Made by a program: the position numbers and the translations under genes
Notes under the pieces: model-generated
What the model was told of the DNA's origin: nothing
Databases searched by the model: none
The model's input: only the letters and a program-made list of their open reading frames with translations
Shown: positions 42,768-51,110 of the stretch, piece after piece
Layout: every line of letters starts with the position of its first letter
Numbering within the stretch: position 1 is the first letter of the stretch
Assembly (NCBI RefSeq): GCF_003977665.1
Contig: NZ_RYYV01000007.1
Location: 124,001 to 188,000 of the forward strand
DNA length: 64,000 nucleotides
Source of the DNA: Dyella choica
GTDB taxonomy: Bacteria; Pseudomonadota; Gammaproteobacteria; Xanthomonadales; Rhodanobacteraceae
Direction: 5' to 3'

Positions 42768-44534
42768 ATGCTACCTGCCGACGTCCATGCCCTGATCGGT
42801 CGCATCCCGCTGTTTGCGCATATGACCGATGCGCAGCGGTCGACGCTTGCCACCCATTTGCAGTGGATTTGCCTGCCCGGGGGCCAGTATCTGTACCGGG
42901 CGGGAGAAGTGGCCGAGGCCTTGTACCTGCTGCGCAGCGGAAGCCTGGGCGTCTTCGATGGCCCGACCGAGTTGATACGGCAGGTCGCGGCCGACGACTG
43001 CCTGGGTGAGATCAGCTTGCTGAGCGGCGAAGCGCTACGCTACAACGTGCGCGCGCTGCGGGATTGTGAGTTGCTGCGGCTCGATCGGCCCCATTTCGAG
43101 CTGCTGATCGAACAGCATCCACGCGCCATGATGGGTATGGCGCGGCAGGCCATGGATCGGATGATCCGGCGCGAACGCCATGTGGACCCGCCGGACAAGC
43201 CACGCACCTTCGCCATCCTGCCGGTGGATCAAAGCGTACCGGTGCGCGGCCTGGCGATGCAGCTGGCGCAGGCCCTGGAGAAGTTCGGCAGTTGCCTGGT
43301 GATCGATGCCGAGCTCGGTACGAACCGCGGCAGCGACTGGTTCGCCGAGCGCGAGGCGCAGGCGCGCTTCGTGATCTATCTGGACAGCACCGGGGATGCA
43401 TCCTGGCGCCTGCGCTGCCTGCGCCAGGCTGACGTGCTGTTGCTGCCCGCGTTGGCCGCGCAGCCGGCGAGGCCATGGCCGGAAGCCGCGCCGGGGCATC
43501 CGGCACGTGTGCGGCATCGTCCCCGCCATCTTTTGCTGGTCCATTCCGGGCGCAAGGTGCAGCAGGGTGCAGCGCGACGTTGGCGCGCACAGTTCAGCGG
43601 CGAGCTTCAGCATCACCACATCTGCGGCGAAAACGACATACCGCGCATCGCACGCCTGATCAGCGGCCATGCGCGCGGGCTGGTGCTGGCAGGCGGCGGC
43701 GCGCGCGGCCTTGCCCATCTGGGCGCGTTGCGCGCCTTGCGTGAGGCCGGCCACGACTTCGATGCCATTGGCGGCACCAGTATCGGCGCCATCATCGGCG
43801 CGGGCGTCGCCAATATGTGGAGCATCGAGGAAATGATGCGCGCGTATTACGAGGCCTTCGTGCGCGGCAAGCCGCTTTCTGACTGGACGGTGCCACTGGT
43901 GGCGCTCACGCGCGGACGCCGCGCGGCGATCATGCTGCGGCGCGCCTTCGGCGCGATCGACATCGAGGATCTCGAACGGCCATTCTTCTGCGTTTCCACC
44001 AGTCTTTCCGGTCAAGGCAAGGTAGTGCATCGGCATGGTCCGCTGTGGCTGTGGCTGCGTGCCAGCAGTTCGATTCCCGGCATCCTGCCGCCGGTGCTGC
44101 ACCACGGCCAGGTGTACGTGGACGGAGCCCTGGTCGACAACCTGCCGACCGACGTGATGGCGGAAGAGGGCATCGCCCACATCACCGCCGTAAGCATTCG
44201 CGCAGACATCGAACTGCGCGCGCAAACCGAAGAATTTGCCACCCCGCCGTGGTGGCGCCTGTGGATTCGCCAACGGCGCGGGACTGGCTGGCCGCGCCTC
44301 GTCTCCACGCTGACCCGTGCGGCCATGGTGAACAGCGAGGAGACCAGCGAGCGCTGCCGCGAGCGAGCGGACTTGTTGATTACCCCGCCGCTGGAGCATG
44401 TCGGCATGCTCGATTGGCGCGACTGGCAGCTGGCGGTGGATGCCGGTTACGAGGAAACCCTGCGTGTGCTCGAGGCCCAGCAGCACAGCCCGCCTGCCGC
44501 GGTCAGTTCAACACGACTGTCGCTCGAAGGCTAA
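42768..44534 (+). CDS. Cyclic-nucleotide-binding patatin-like phospholipase (NTE family)
   Basis: 588 residues from MLPADVHALIGRIPLFAHM. Domains: an N-terminal cNMP-binding fold (about 1-130; LYLLRSGSLGVFDG, DDCLGEISLLSGEALRYNVRA), a Rossmann-like linker (about 145-290; FAILPVDQSVPVRGLAMQLA, ADVLLLPALA), and the patatin domain (about 300-500) with the oxyanion loop GGGARG, nucleophile elbow GTSIG (Ser at about 337) and the catalytic Asp in VDGALVDNLP near 451. It resembles bacterial neuropathy-target-esterase relatives, which deacylate lysophospholipids. Allosteric cNMP control is suggested but unproven. Nine bp upstream of the gamma-CA gene. Confidence 0.93.
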   Translation: MLPADVHALIGRIPLFAHMTDAQRSTLATHLQWICLPGGQYLYRAGEVAEALYLLRSGSLGVFDGPTELIRQVAADDCLGEISLLSGEALRYNVRALRDCELLRLDRPHFELLIEQHPRAMMGMARQAMDRMIRRERHVDPPDKPRTFAILPVDQSVPVRGLAMQLAQALEKFGSCLVIDAELGTNRGSDWFAEREAQARFVIYLDSTGDASWRLRCLRQADVLLLPALAAQPARPWPEAAPGHPARVRHRPRHLLLVHSGRKVQQGAARRWRAQFSGELQHHHICGENDIPRIARLISGHARGLVLAGGGARGLAHLGALRALREAGHDFDAIGGTSIGAIIGAGVANMWSIEEMMRAYYEAFVRGKPLSDWTVPLVALTRGRRAAIMLRRAFGAIDIEDLERPFFCVSTSLSGQGKVVHRHGPLWLWLRASSSIPGILPPVLHHGQVYVDGALVDNLPTDVMAEEGIAHITAVSIRADIELRAQTEEFATPPWWRLWIRQRRGTGWPRLVSTLTRAAMVNSEETSERCRERADLLITPPLEHVGMLDWRDWQLAVDAGYEETLRVLEAQQHSPPAAVSSTRLSLEG

Positions 44535-44543
44535 AATACGCGA

Positions 44544-45077
44544 ATGAATTCCCTGCGTCCCTTCAAGGGCATCCAGCCCACCCTCGGCGCCCGCGCCTAT
44601 GTCGACCCGGCTGCCACCGTCATCGGTGACGTCGTGCTGGGCGACGATGTTTCCATCTGGCCCGGCGCGGTATTGCGCGGCGACGTGAATTACATTCGCG
44701 TCGGAGCGCGCAGCAACATCCAGGACGGCACCATCGTGCATGTAACGCACGACGGCCCGTATTCGCCCGGCGGCTTTCCCACCCTCATCGGCGAGGGCGT
44801 CACCATCGGCCATGCTGCGGTCATTCACGCCTGCATCATCGAGGATTACTGCCTGATCGGCATGCATGCCGTCGTGCTGGACGGCGCTACCATCAAGAAA
44901 CACGGCTTCGTCGGCGCCGGCAGCGTAGTGCCACCGGGCAAGGTGGTAGGCGAGGGCGAACTATGGCTGGGTAACCCGGCCAAATGCGTGCGTTTGCTGA
45001 CCGACAGGCAGATCGAGCAACTGCACTATTCGGCCGACCACTACGTCCGCCTGAAAGACGCGTATCTTGCGGGTTGA
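44544..45077 (+). CDS. Gamma-carbonic-anhydrase-like hexapeptide protein (YrdA/CaiE group)
   Basis: 177 residues of left-handed beta-helix repeats (DVVLGDDVSIWPGAVLRGDV; IEDYCLIGMHAVVLDGATI). The metal-site histidines expected of the family are present in TIVHVTHD and VTIGHAAVIHA. It could be a true gamma-carbonic anhydrase or one of the many related proteins with no measured activity. It follows the patatin gene by 9 bp on the same strand, so co-transcription is likely. Confidence 0.9.
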   Translation: MNSLRPFKGIQPTLGARAYVDPAATVIGDVVLGDDVSIWPGAVLRGDVNYIRVGARSNIQDGTIVHVTHDGPYSPGGFPTLIGEGVTIGHAAVIHACIIEDYCLIGMHAVVLDGATIKKHGFVGAGSVVPPGKVVGEGELWLGNPAKCVRLLTDRQIEQLHYSADHYVRLKDAYLAG

Positions 45078-45101
45078 CCGCCATGCGATCCCCTCATGGC
45101 C

Positions 45102-45480
45102 GTCATTCCCGCGCAAGCGCACTGCTGTCCGGGGAAATATTTTCTTTGGTGTGGCGAGCTGCCGGATTAGTGAAGCCTTTTGCAGCCAAGCAAAGCGGTG
45201 GACTTGAATTTCACCGTACACCCGCCTCTTACCTCACCGTCATTCCGGCGCAGGCCGGAATCCAGTTTCAATAGGGTGTGCGTAGCACTCAAAGCCCGGC
45301 TTTGTGTCCTTCGGGCGCGTATTTAAACTGGATTCCGGCCTGCGCCGGAATGACGGTGAGGTACGACAAGACCCTGCGACCAAGCGTCGAATTTTCCCCG
45401 GACAGCAGTGCGCGCAAGCGGGAATCCATTTTGACGGATGCATCAGGGCAAAATGGGTTCCCGCTTGCGCGGGAATGACG
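45102..45480. repeat. Nested repeat cluster: family D inverted repeat enclosing a family C element
   Basis: The outer inverted pair begins CGCGCAAGCGCACTGCTGTC and is mirrored near 45397-45420 (CCCCGGACAGCAGTGCGC). Between them lies a complete 130-bp family C element (45232-45361). After the right arm, a second family D hairpin runs to 45480 (GGAATCC... / ...CGCGGGAATGACG). The 408-bp gap between the gamma-CA gene and the next gene is nearly all repeat; no ORF is supported. Confidence 0.8.
45232..45361. repeat. Palindromic repeat family C, copy 2
   Basis: Opens CCTCACCGTCATTCCGGCGC and closes with its inverse; nearly identical to 4902-5031 including the core with GTGTCCTTCGG. Lies inside the family D inverted repeat. 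Confidence 0.88.
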
Positions 45481-45485
45481 ACCGC

Positions 45486-46004
45486 TCAGCGGCTATCCTG
45501 CTGCGCCTGGATGCGCGCCGCTTCCGCTTCGTGCCTGCGTCGCTCGATCACCCGCTGCGCATCGAGCACGCTGCCGAGCAGGGCGAGCTTGTAGTTGTGC
45601 GCGTCGTACTGCCGCAGCAAGCTGAGCTCGCGCTGCGCCTCATCCAGATCGCCATTGTTGATGGTGTTTTCCACCACGTCGCAGGCCGGCTTGAACGCAT
45701 CGCGTAGCCGGCTCTCCGCCATGGCATTGTTCGGATCGAGCTGCAGCACGCTGAAATAGAACTCGTAGACGTTACTGCCGACCGGCGCCACCAGGTGTTT
45801 TTCCTTGTACGCCTGATCGGCCAGGCCCAGCATCACGCCCACTTCGCTGCCATCGTTGGCGGTATGGCCTTCGGTGGCTGACTTGCCGCTCATCGACGAG
45901 CGCGCATACCAGATTCCGCCACCGACCAGCAGCAGCAGCACTCCAGCGAGCGCGCCAAACAACAAACCACGCCGGTTGGCGTCGATGGAAACTGTAGAGG
46001 ACAT
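45486..46004 (-). CDS. Inner-membrane protein resembling the N-terminal part of a TonB-like protein
   Basis: 172 residues. One TM segment near the N-terminus (RRGLLFGALAGVLLLLVGGGIWYA) is followed by a periplasmic helical region (about 60-170) with TPR-like text (VYEFYFSVLQLDPNNAMAES; ELSLLRQYDAHNYKLALLGS). This layout recalls the stalk region of Xanthomonadales energy-transducer (TonB-type) proteins, but the C-terminal TonB domain is absent. It may be a truncated paralog or a separate small family. The stop lies 6 bp from the repeat cluster; the next gene upstream is 138 bp away. Confidence 0.65.
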   Translation of the reverse strand: MSSTVSIDANRRGLLFGALAGVLLLLVGGGIWYARSSMSGKSATEGHTANDGSEVGVMLGLADQAYKEKHLVAPVGSNVYEFYFSVLQLDPNNAMAESRLRDAFKPACDVVENTINNGDLDEAQRELSLLRQYDAHNYKLALLGSVLDAQRVIERRRHEAEAARIQAQQDSR

Positions 46005-46142
46005 GCCGAGCCGCGCTTTGAAGCTAAGTAAAACGGCCGCCTAGCAGAAATGGCGGCACCCTGTTGCGATCAGGGTAACGCGGCAACGTGTCAGCAAAAT
46101 GACTTCGGCGGCCGAACATGACAGTTCGGCTACAGCGCATCC

Positions 46143-46427
46143 CTAATGGAAATCGCCGCCGACGATGTGTCCTTGCGCGTCCAGGCTGGGGAAGAAGCGC
46201 GTGTTGTCGTAGCGGATTTCCATCGTGCTGACGCTGCCCGGAAGCATCAGCTGTACGTGCGGGTACGTCTTCTTGAATTCTTCCTGCGACGGATGCGTTC
46301 CGATGAAGGTCTCGAACGAAGCCATGTCGGTGACGCCCTGCTTGCTGTCCTGACGCGCGCCGTGATGGCAGCCGGCGAGGGCAACGGCCACGCCAAGAAC
46401 GGAAAGGGCAAGCAGACGGGTACGCAT
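46143..46427 (-). CDS. Small putative lipoprotein
   Basis: 94 residues with a lipobox (VAVALAGC), so Cys20 or so should be lipidated. The mature part is short and soluble (ASFETFIGTHPSQEEFKKTY, VSTMEIRYDNTRFFPSLDAQG). I do not recognise the family. It stands between the TonB-like gene and the PNGase A gene on the same strand but with gaps of over 100 bp each side. Confidence 0.75.
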   Translation of the reverse strand: MRTRLLALSVLGVAVALAGCHHGARQDSKQGVTDMASFETFIGTHPSQEEFKKTYPHVQLMLPGSVSTMEIRYDNTRFFPSLDAQGHIVGGDFH

Positions 46428-46532
46428 CGGTAAGGGCTCCAGCGAGCGCTTTGGCTCAAGTGACTGCCGGCAAACCTAGCATGCCGGCGCCCCCTCCGGC
46501 CATCGGGAGGAGGCGCCTCGTTCACCCGCGCC

Positions 46533-48308
46533 TTACCAGGGCAGCAGGCTGTCGCCCAGATAGGGCGACCCGTCCGGATGCGAGAACCACAACACCCGGT
46601 TCTGTCCGCCCGGGCAGTCCTGGCCGATGCGGTAGGCCGTGACCAAGTTGTTGGCGGAACTCACGCTGCCGCGGTAGCAGCTGCCCAGCGAGTCGTGGAA
46701 CGCAAAGTCCTGCGTAGCCTGTTGGCCGCTATGGCTGAGGATGTGGAAACTGCTGTTCAGCACCAGCGTGTCGGAGCCCGCCACATGGTTGTGCACATCG
46801 GCCGAATACAGCGGGAAGCCGCCTAGACTCAAACCCGTGTGCTGGTCGTAGCCCTGCTTGATCTTGGTGAGGATCGAATAATCCCCGTTCGACTCGGTGA
46901 CCTGGTCGGAGTCCACATGCAGCGGATAGCGGAAACGCGCCTTGAATTCACCGCTGAGGAATCTGCCGATCCGGCTGCGGCTCACGCCTTCGACGCTGGT
47001 GAGCTGATCGGTGATCTGGTGATAGTCGGTGGCAGTGATGGCGAAGGACTGCGTATCCGCGAAGCCCACCGTCTGGTCTACGGTGGTGGTGACACGGCCA
47101 TGGGAGGTATCGACGTAGCCTTCGATCACGAAATGACGGCTCAGATTGGTAGTGACCGCTCCGTTGACGTTGCCGGACGAATCCTGCTGCAGCGTGCTGC
47201 CGATGGTCGGCGTGGGTGATTGGCCCACCAGCGTGTTGCGCAGCAGTGCACCGCTTACCTGCTTCGCGCCCTGGTCCTGATAGACCAACAGACTGGCGGT
47301 GGCGGAGAAGTAGCTGTTTGCCCCCTGTACGCTGACCGCTACGGTATGTGGTGAACCGTTGCTCAGCATGCCGGCGAATGGCGTCAGGTCCACGCGATAG
47401 GGCATGAAGTTCAGCGTTTGCACGCCAGGCGTCGGCTTCCAGATGTACAGATCGACGCCGCCGGTATAGATCCAGGGATACACCGGCGCGACGCCGGCCG
47501 GCTGGCCGTCGATGCTGACCTCCGCTTCGCGGAAATTGCCGCCGCCGCACTCCTGGGCTTCGGCCGCGTACTGATCCGGCACGCAGACGTACCAGAACTC
47601 GTCATTGCTCTGGCTTTGCGTGAACACGTCCAGATAGGCGCGCTCCACATTGGCCGGCAAGGTCAGCGTAGCTGCCATCTGGCTGCTGGAATTGTTCAAG
47701 GTCACCGTGCTGCCCACCGGATCGCTACCCAAGGGGTACACCGCGTCAGGCACGCGCGGCGCGGGCGCCACCACCGATGCGGGGTAGAACAGCAAGCGCG
47801 CACTGCCATGCAATACGCCGGTATAGATGCTATTGACGATGTTGCCGATAAACGCCTGACCCGTGCCGGCACGGCGGAAAAGTGCGCTGTAATCCGTGAG
47901 ATCGCGCTCGATATGCCAGTTGCGCCCTTCGGTGGACCCTGGCTCCTGCGTGGTGCCGAAATAGAGATTCACGCCACCCAGGAAAACGGTGGCGGTGCGG
48001 TCGTACTGCACGCCGGCAGTGATCGAGAAATCACCCTCCAGCACCACCTTCGACCAGCGCGTGCCGCAGCCGGCCGGCGGCGTGTACTGGAACGGCCGCG
48101 GACTGTAGTCATTGAACGTGTCGTCGCTGAAAAGCTGTACCGCGCACGGCTGGCCCTGCGGACGCGGCACGGTGGGATCGGCCACCGTCACATTGCCCGA
48201 ACCGACCGGACTGCTGCCATCCGGCGCCGCCTGCGCGACACCCCCCAACGTCAAAGCAAGCCCGGCCACAGCCAGGCAACGGCTGAAACTCCCTCTCGGC
48301 AACAACAT
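46533..48308 (-). CDS. Secreted PNGase A-family glycopeptide N-glycosidase
   Basis: 591 residues with a signal peptide (LAVAGLALTLGGVAQAAPD). The PNGase A-type N-terminal domain is recognisable: FSDDTFNDYSPRPFQYTPP, then GCGTRWSKVVLEGDFSITAG and TATVFLGGVNLYFGTTQEPG with RNWHIERDLTDYSALFR. The C-terminal half holds further beta-sandwich units. Plant and fungal homologues cleave the bond between Asn and N-glycans, including core alpha-1,3-fucosylated ones. In a bacterium it suggests attack on eukaryotic, particularly plant or fungal, glycoproteins. The next upstream gene on the same strand is an S53 peptidase, 377 bp away. Confidence 0.87.
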   Translation of the reverse strand: MLLPRGSFSRCLAVAGLALTLGGVAQAAPDGSSPVGSGNVTVADPTVPRPQGQPCAVQLFSDDTFNDYSPRPFQYTPPAGCGTRWSKVVLEGDFSITAGVQYDRTATVFLGGVNLYFGTTQEPGSTEGRNWHIERDLTDYSALFRRAGTGQAFIGNIVNSIYTGVLHGSARLLFYPASVVAPAPRVPDAVYPLGSDPVGSTVTLNNSSSQMAATLTLPANVERAYLDVFTQSQSNDEFWYVCVPDQYAAEAQECGGGNFREAEVSIDGQPAGVAPVYPWIYTGGVDLYIWKPTPGVQTLNFMPYRVDLTPFAGMLSNGSPHTVAVSVQGANSYFSATASLLVYQDQGAKQVSGALLRNTLVGQSPTPTIGSTLQQDSSGNVNGAVTTNLSRHFVIEGYVDTSHGRVTTTVDQTVGFADTQSFAITATDYHQITDQLTSVEGVSRSRIGRFLSGEFKARFRYPLHVDSDQVTESNGDYSILTKIKQGYDQHTGLSLGGFPLYSADVHNHVAGSDTLVLNSSFHILSHSGQQATQDFAFHDSLGSCYRGSVSSANNLVTAYRIGQDCPGGQNRVLWFSHPDGSPYLGDSLLPW

Positions 48309-48685
48309 GGTGCAGCTCTCCCCACAAGTGATGCCCCCTGTTCGCTCACGCTAGCACGGGCTCCCGTTTAGAAAGGCCAAATCTGTGCTTGGTTGGGCGC
48401 ATCGCATCGCATGCCCTCGCAAGAGAGCATCCAGCCTTGAAGTTTTGTGTCGCGTATGGAATTTCCGACTTGGTATGTAAGGCTTCTTTGAGATAGAGCG
48501 GCCCCTGGTTGACGATGCTCTCGTTGCTGTGGCGCTTGTACTCGACCATGACCGGGCACGAGTCGATGCGCACTCGATAAGTTTGCCGGTGGCATGCTGC
48601 GAATCGAGAGTGGCTCCCAACGGCCAGCGAAACTCCGGCCCCCAACTACAAACAGCGAGGGACCGGAGCGATCGCACAGCCTTCG

Positions 48686-50344
48686 CTAGTGGATGTGATT
48701 CACCGCCTGATCGGCGACTAGGCTGCCCCAGCCGGTGGTGTAGTCCCAGCCAGGCCCGGCGAAATAGCCGTTACTGCCGCCGGGAGTACTGATGTTGTTG
48801 CCGGAGGTAATGTCGTGGAAGGCGGTCGCGTAGAACCGACTTTGCGCGAGCGCATACAGTTTGGGGGATGCGAAGCCCGGGTTGTAGCCCTTGGCCTGGA
48901 TGATGCGAACCCACGCGCCGACGAATATCGGTGAGGCGAGACTGGTGCCGGCGAGCGGGGTGATCACCGGCGTGCCCGCTGGCCTTCCCAGCACGCTGCT
49001 ATCGGTGACGATCAAGGCTCCGGAATTCGTGTCCGCGTCGTAGGCAATATCCGGTACGGCGCGATACGTCTGGTTGGTGATTCCAGCAACGTTGCGTTGC
49101 CATGACGGTATCGGTTCGAACGTACTGGGGCTTCCCCCACCGCCGGTCCATGCCGTCTCGCCACTCCAGCTATTGAGCACCGGTGTGGCGGAAAGCGTAG
49201 TACCCCCCACCGCGATCACATAGGGCGAGCTCGCCGGATACCAAGGTGTCGTGCCTCCATTGCCGCACTCGTCGGCGCCCGAGTCGCCGGAAGCGACGGA
49301 GAAGGTGCGGCCCTGGCTCTGCGCGGCCTGGAAGAGCACGTCGCTGGCAACTAAGCCACTCGCCCGAGCGTCGTTCTCGCACTCGCCCAACGAGATATTG
49401 ATGATCGGTGGCAGGTTGACTTGGTCAGTCAGTGCCAGGTAGAGCGTGGAGTAGATATCGGGATCGTTCAATGACACGCCGTCATACAGCACCAGCGACC
49501 GTACGCCGCCCATCCCGACGATGGCCTGCGTATCCAAGTCCCACTCGACATTGGCGCTTGTATCGCTACTGCCGGGACCGACCACGATCACGTTGACACT
49601 GGGCAAGCCATCGATCGCGGTGAAGAGCTTCAGGTGGGCTTTCGCTGCCGTCATATCGCCTGCGGTGATGATGCCCGGCGTAACCGAGGTCGCGGAAGGC
49701 AGATTGCGCGCCCCGTAGATGACAGGAAAATCGGTAGGGTTGTGCGGAAAGACTGCTCCCGGCAGCAAGGGGTCTGCGGTTCTCACTCCGGAACGGACAT
49801 ACGTACGCAGCCTGTGCACATTCTGCATACCAAGCACGGCGACTACGGAGCCTTGCCAGGCTGCCGGAATTTGCACATCACTGGCATTGGCGTAGCCATC
49901 GCGACCATCGTGCGTACGCACCTGCACAAGGTGAGTGGCAAATGCCACCTGCACGGCATCTACTGGACCGGAAGCTTCCACCATTAGTCGATTGGGCCCG
50001 ACCCTCACGTCGGTCAAGCCCGCGCGACGGAGGTAGTTGGCCACTGCATCGGCCTGCGCTTGCGTGGGCGCGTATTTCGCATCGTACTGTTCCGGCGTCA
50101 GCGGTTTGAAGCCAGGGATCGCCATATAGGCATCCAATTGATCCTGGTTGCGCGGTTTCAGCGCAACCACCACATGCAAGGGCTGGGACGATAGCAGTGG
50201 CCCCACCACCGTGTCGCCCTGGCGCAGCAAGGTGGCGTGATGAAGGCCAACCATCGCGGCATCGTTCGTCGGCGCGGCCCATGAGTCCACCGCGGCAAGA
50301 CTCATGGCGGTCATCAACAGCTTGATACGAAGACGATTCAACAT
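48686..50344 (-). CDS. S53-family (sedolisin/kumamolisin) serine-carboxyl peptidase
   Basis: 552 residues from MLNRLRIKLLMTAMSLAAVDSWA, a signal peptide. The pro-domain (about 30-190; PLHVVVALKPRNQDQLDAYM) is followed by the catalytic domain. The triad is Glu267 and Asp271 (NVEWDLDTQ, the E-x3-D spacing) and Ser468 (LAGTSLASP), with the oxyanion Asp in VASGDSGADECG. The calcium-binding C-terminal region follows. Sedolisins work at acidic pH outside the cell. An upstream frame extension lacks a signal and is rejected. A terminator-like hairpin lies in the 5' leader. Confidence 0.93.
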   Translation of the reverse strand: MLNRLRIKLLMTAMSLAAVDSWAAPTNDAAMVGLHHATLLRQGDTVVGPLLSSQPLHVVVALKPRNQDQLDAYMAIPGFKPLTPEQYDAKYAPTQAQADAVANYLRRAGLTDVRVGPNRLMVEASGPVDAVQVAFATHLVQVRTHDGRDGYANASDVQIPAAWQGSVVAVLGMQNVHRLRTYVRSGVRTADPLLPGAVFPHNPTDFPVIYGARNLPSATSVTPGIITAGDMTAAKAHLKLFTAIDGLPSVNVIVVGPGSSDTSANVEWDLDTQAIVGMGGVRSLVLYDGVSLNDPDIYSTLYLALTDQVNLPPIINISLGECENDARASGLVASDVLFQAAQSQGRTFSVASGDSGADECGNGGTTPWYPASSPYVIAVGGTTLSATPVLNSWSGETAWTGGGGSPSTFEPIPSWQRNVAGITNQTYRAVPDIAYDADTNSGALIVTDSSVLGRPAGTPVITPLAGTSLASPIFVGAWVRIIQAKGYNPGFASPKLYALAQSRFYATAFHDITSGNNISTPGGSNGYFAGPGWDYTTGWGSLVADQAVNHIH

Positions 50345-50415
50345 ATTCGACTCCTCAGCTGAAACGGCAGTGCAGCACCTCTGACGAGACTGCGTACACT
50401 CCGCAAAAAAGAAAC

Positions 50416-50433
50416 GTCGCGCTAGCGCGCGAC
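50416..50433 (-). terminator. Hairpin with T-run in the leader of the S53 gene
   Basis: GTCGCGCTAGCGCGCGAC forms a 7-bp stem with a 4-nt loop; on the minus strand it is followed by GTTTCTTTTTTG. It lies 72 bp before the S53 start, so it either ends upstream transcripts or acts as an attenuator. Confidence 0.5.
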
Positions 50434-50927
50434 ACCTTGGCTGGGCGGTTTGCCTTCGAGGCCGAGAGCGCCAATGCAACAATTCTCGCCCTCGCAAGCG
50501 GACAGCTGGCACAACGTAGAGGTGACGGGGTATTACTGTTGAATGGCACCGTTGGAGCGCAGCGAACCTCCGGCAACCGATAGCAGTTGATACGATCAAC
50601 CCGATACCCTCCGCCAACACTCCGCGATAGCCTGAAAGCACCTCCCAGTAGTACGTCGACGAATAGGCAGAGGAGCAATCGACATGGCGATCTACCTCAC
50701 GGCACCGGAACAGTCCGCCGTGACCCTTGGCGGGCTGGGAGAAACACTCTCGATTCGCGACCATCGCTCGCGGCTGCCGCCTGGTGAAAGGGCTGGACCT
50801 GGTCGGGGCCACGATTCCGCCGCTGGATACGCTACTGGTTGCCGAAGGCCACGATGTTCCAGCTCCATGGCGGCCGCCACCCCCAACGGTGCCTGATTAG
50901 CTTCGAATCTCAGCTGCACGATAGGTA
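50434..50927. other. Gene-poor stretch with a doubtful short ORF
   Basis: This part of a 766-bp gap has no solid gene. An ORF at 50684-50896 (70 codons, MAIYLTAPEQSAVTLGGLGE) follows a passable AGAGGAG site, but the protein-like text jumps to another frame around 50787 (LVKGLDLVGATIPPLDTLLV), so it may be a decayed gene with a frameshift. I do not recognise either part. Confidence 0.35.
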
Positions 50928-51055
50928 GTTCCCTCCCCTGCTTGCAGGGGAGGGCTTGGGTGGGGTTGCACGAGCTTGCCGCCGTGTTTGAGTTCACCGC
51001 GAGGCTGCTTCACCCCACCCCAGCCCTCCCCTACTACACGTAGGGGAGGGAGCAG
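50928..51055. repeat. Palindromic repeat family E, copy 2
   Basis: It matches the repeat at 11266 in order: CCCTCCCCTGC hairpin, GAGCTTGCCGC, TGAGTTCACCGCGAG, GCTTCACCCCACCCCAGCCC and finally CCTCCCCTACTACACGTAGG. It lies downstream of the alcohol dehydrogenase gene. Confidence 0.88.
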
Positions 51056-51110
51056 ATTCCCGCCAACTGAGACATAGCGCTAATCAGGCAACGGTGGACC
51101 TTCAGTTTGA

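Noticed and set aside
45102-45480. CRISPR-like array
   Set aside because: The repeats are inverted and nested, with unequal spacing; there are no regular direct repeats and no cas genes.
46485-46518. GC-rich hairpin after the PNGase A gene as a terminator
   Set aside because: The stem is imperfect and no T-run follows on the coding strand, so I did not list it.
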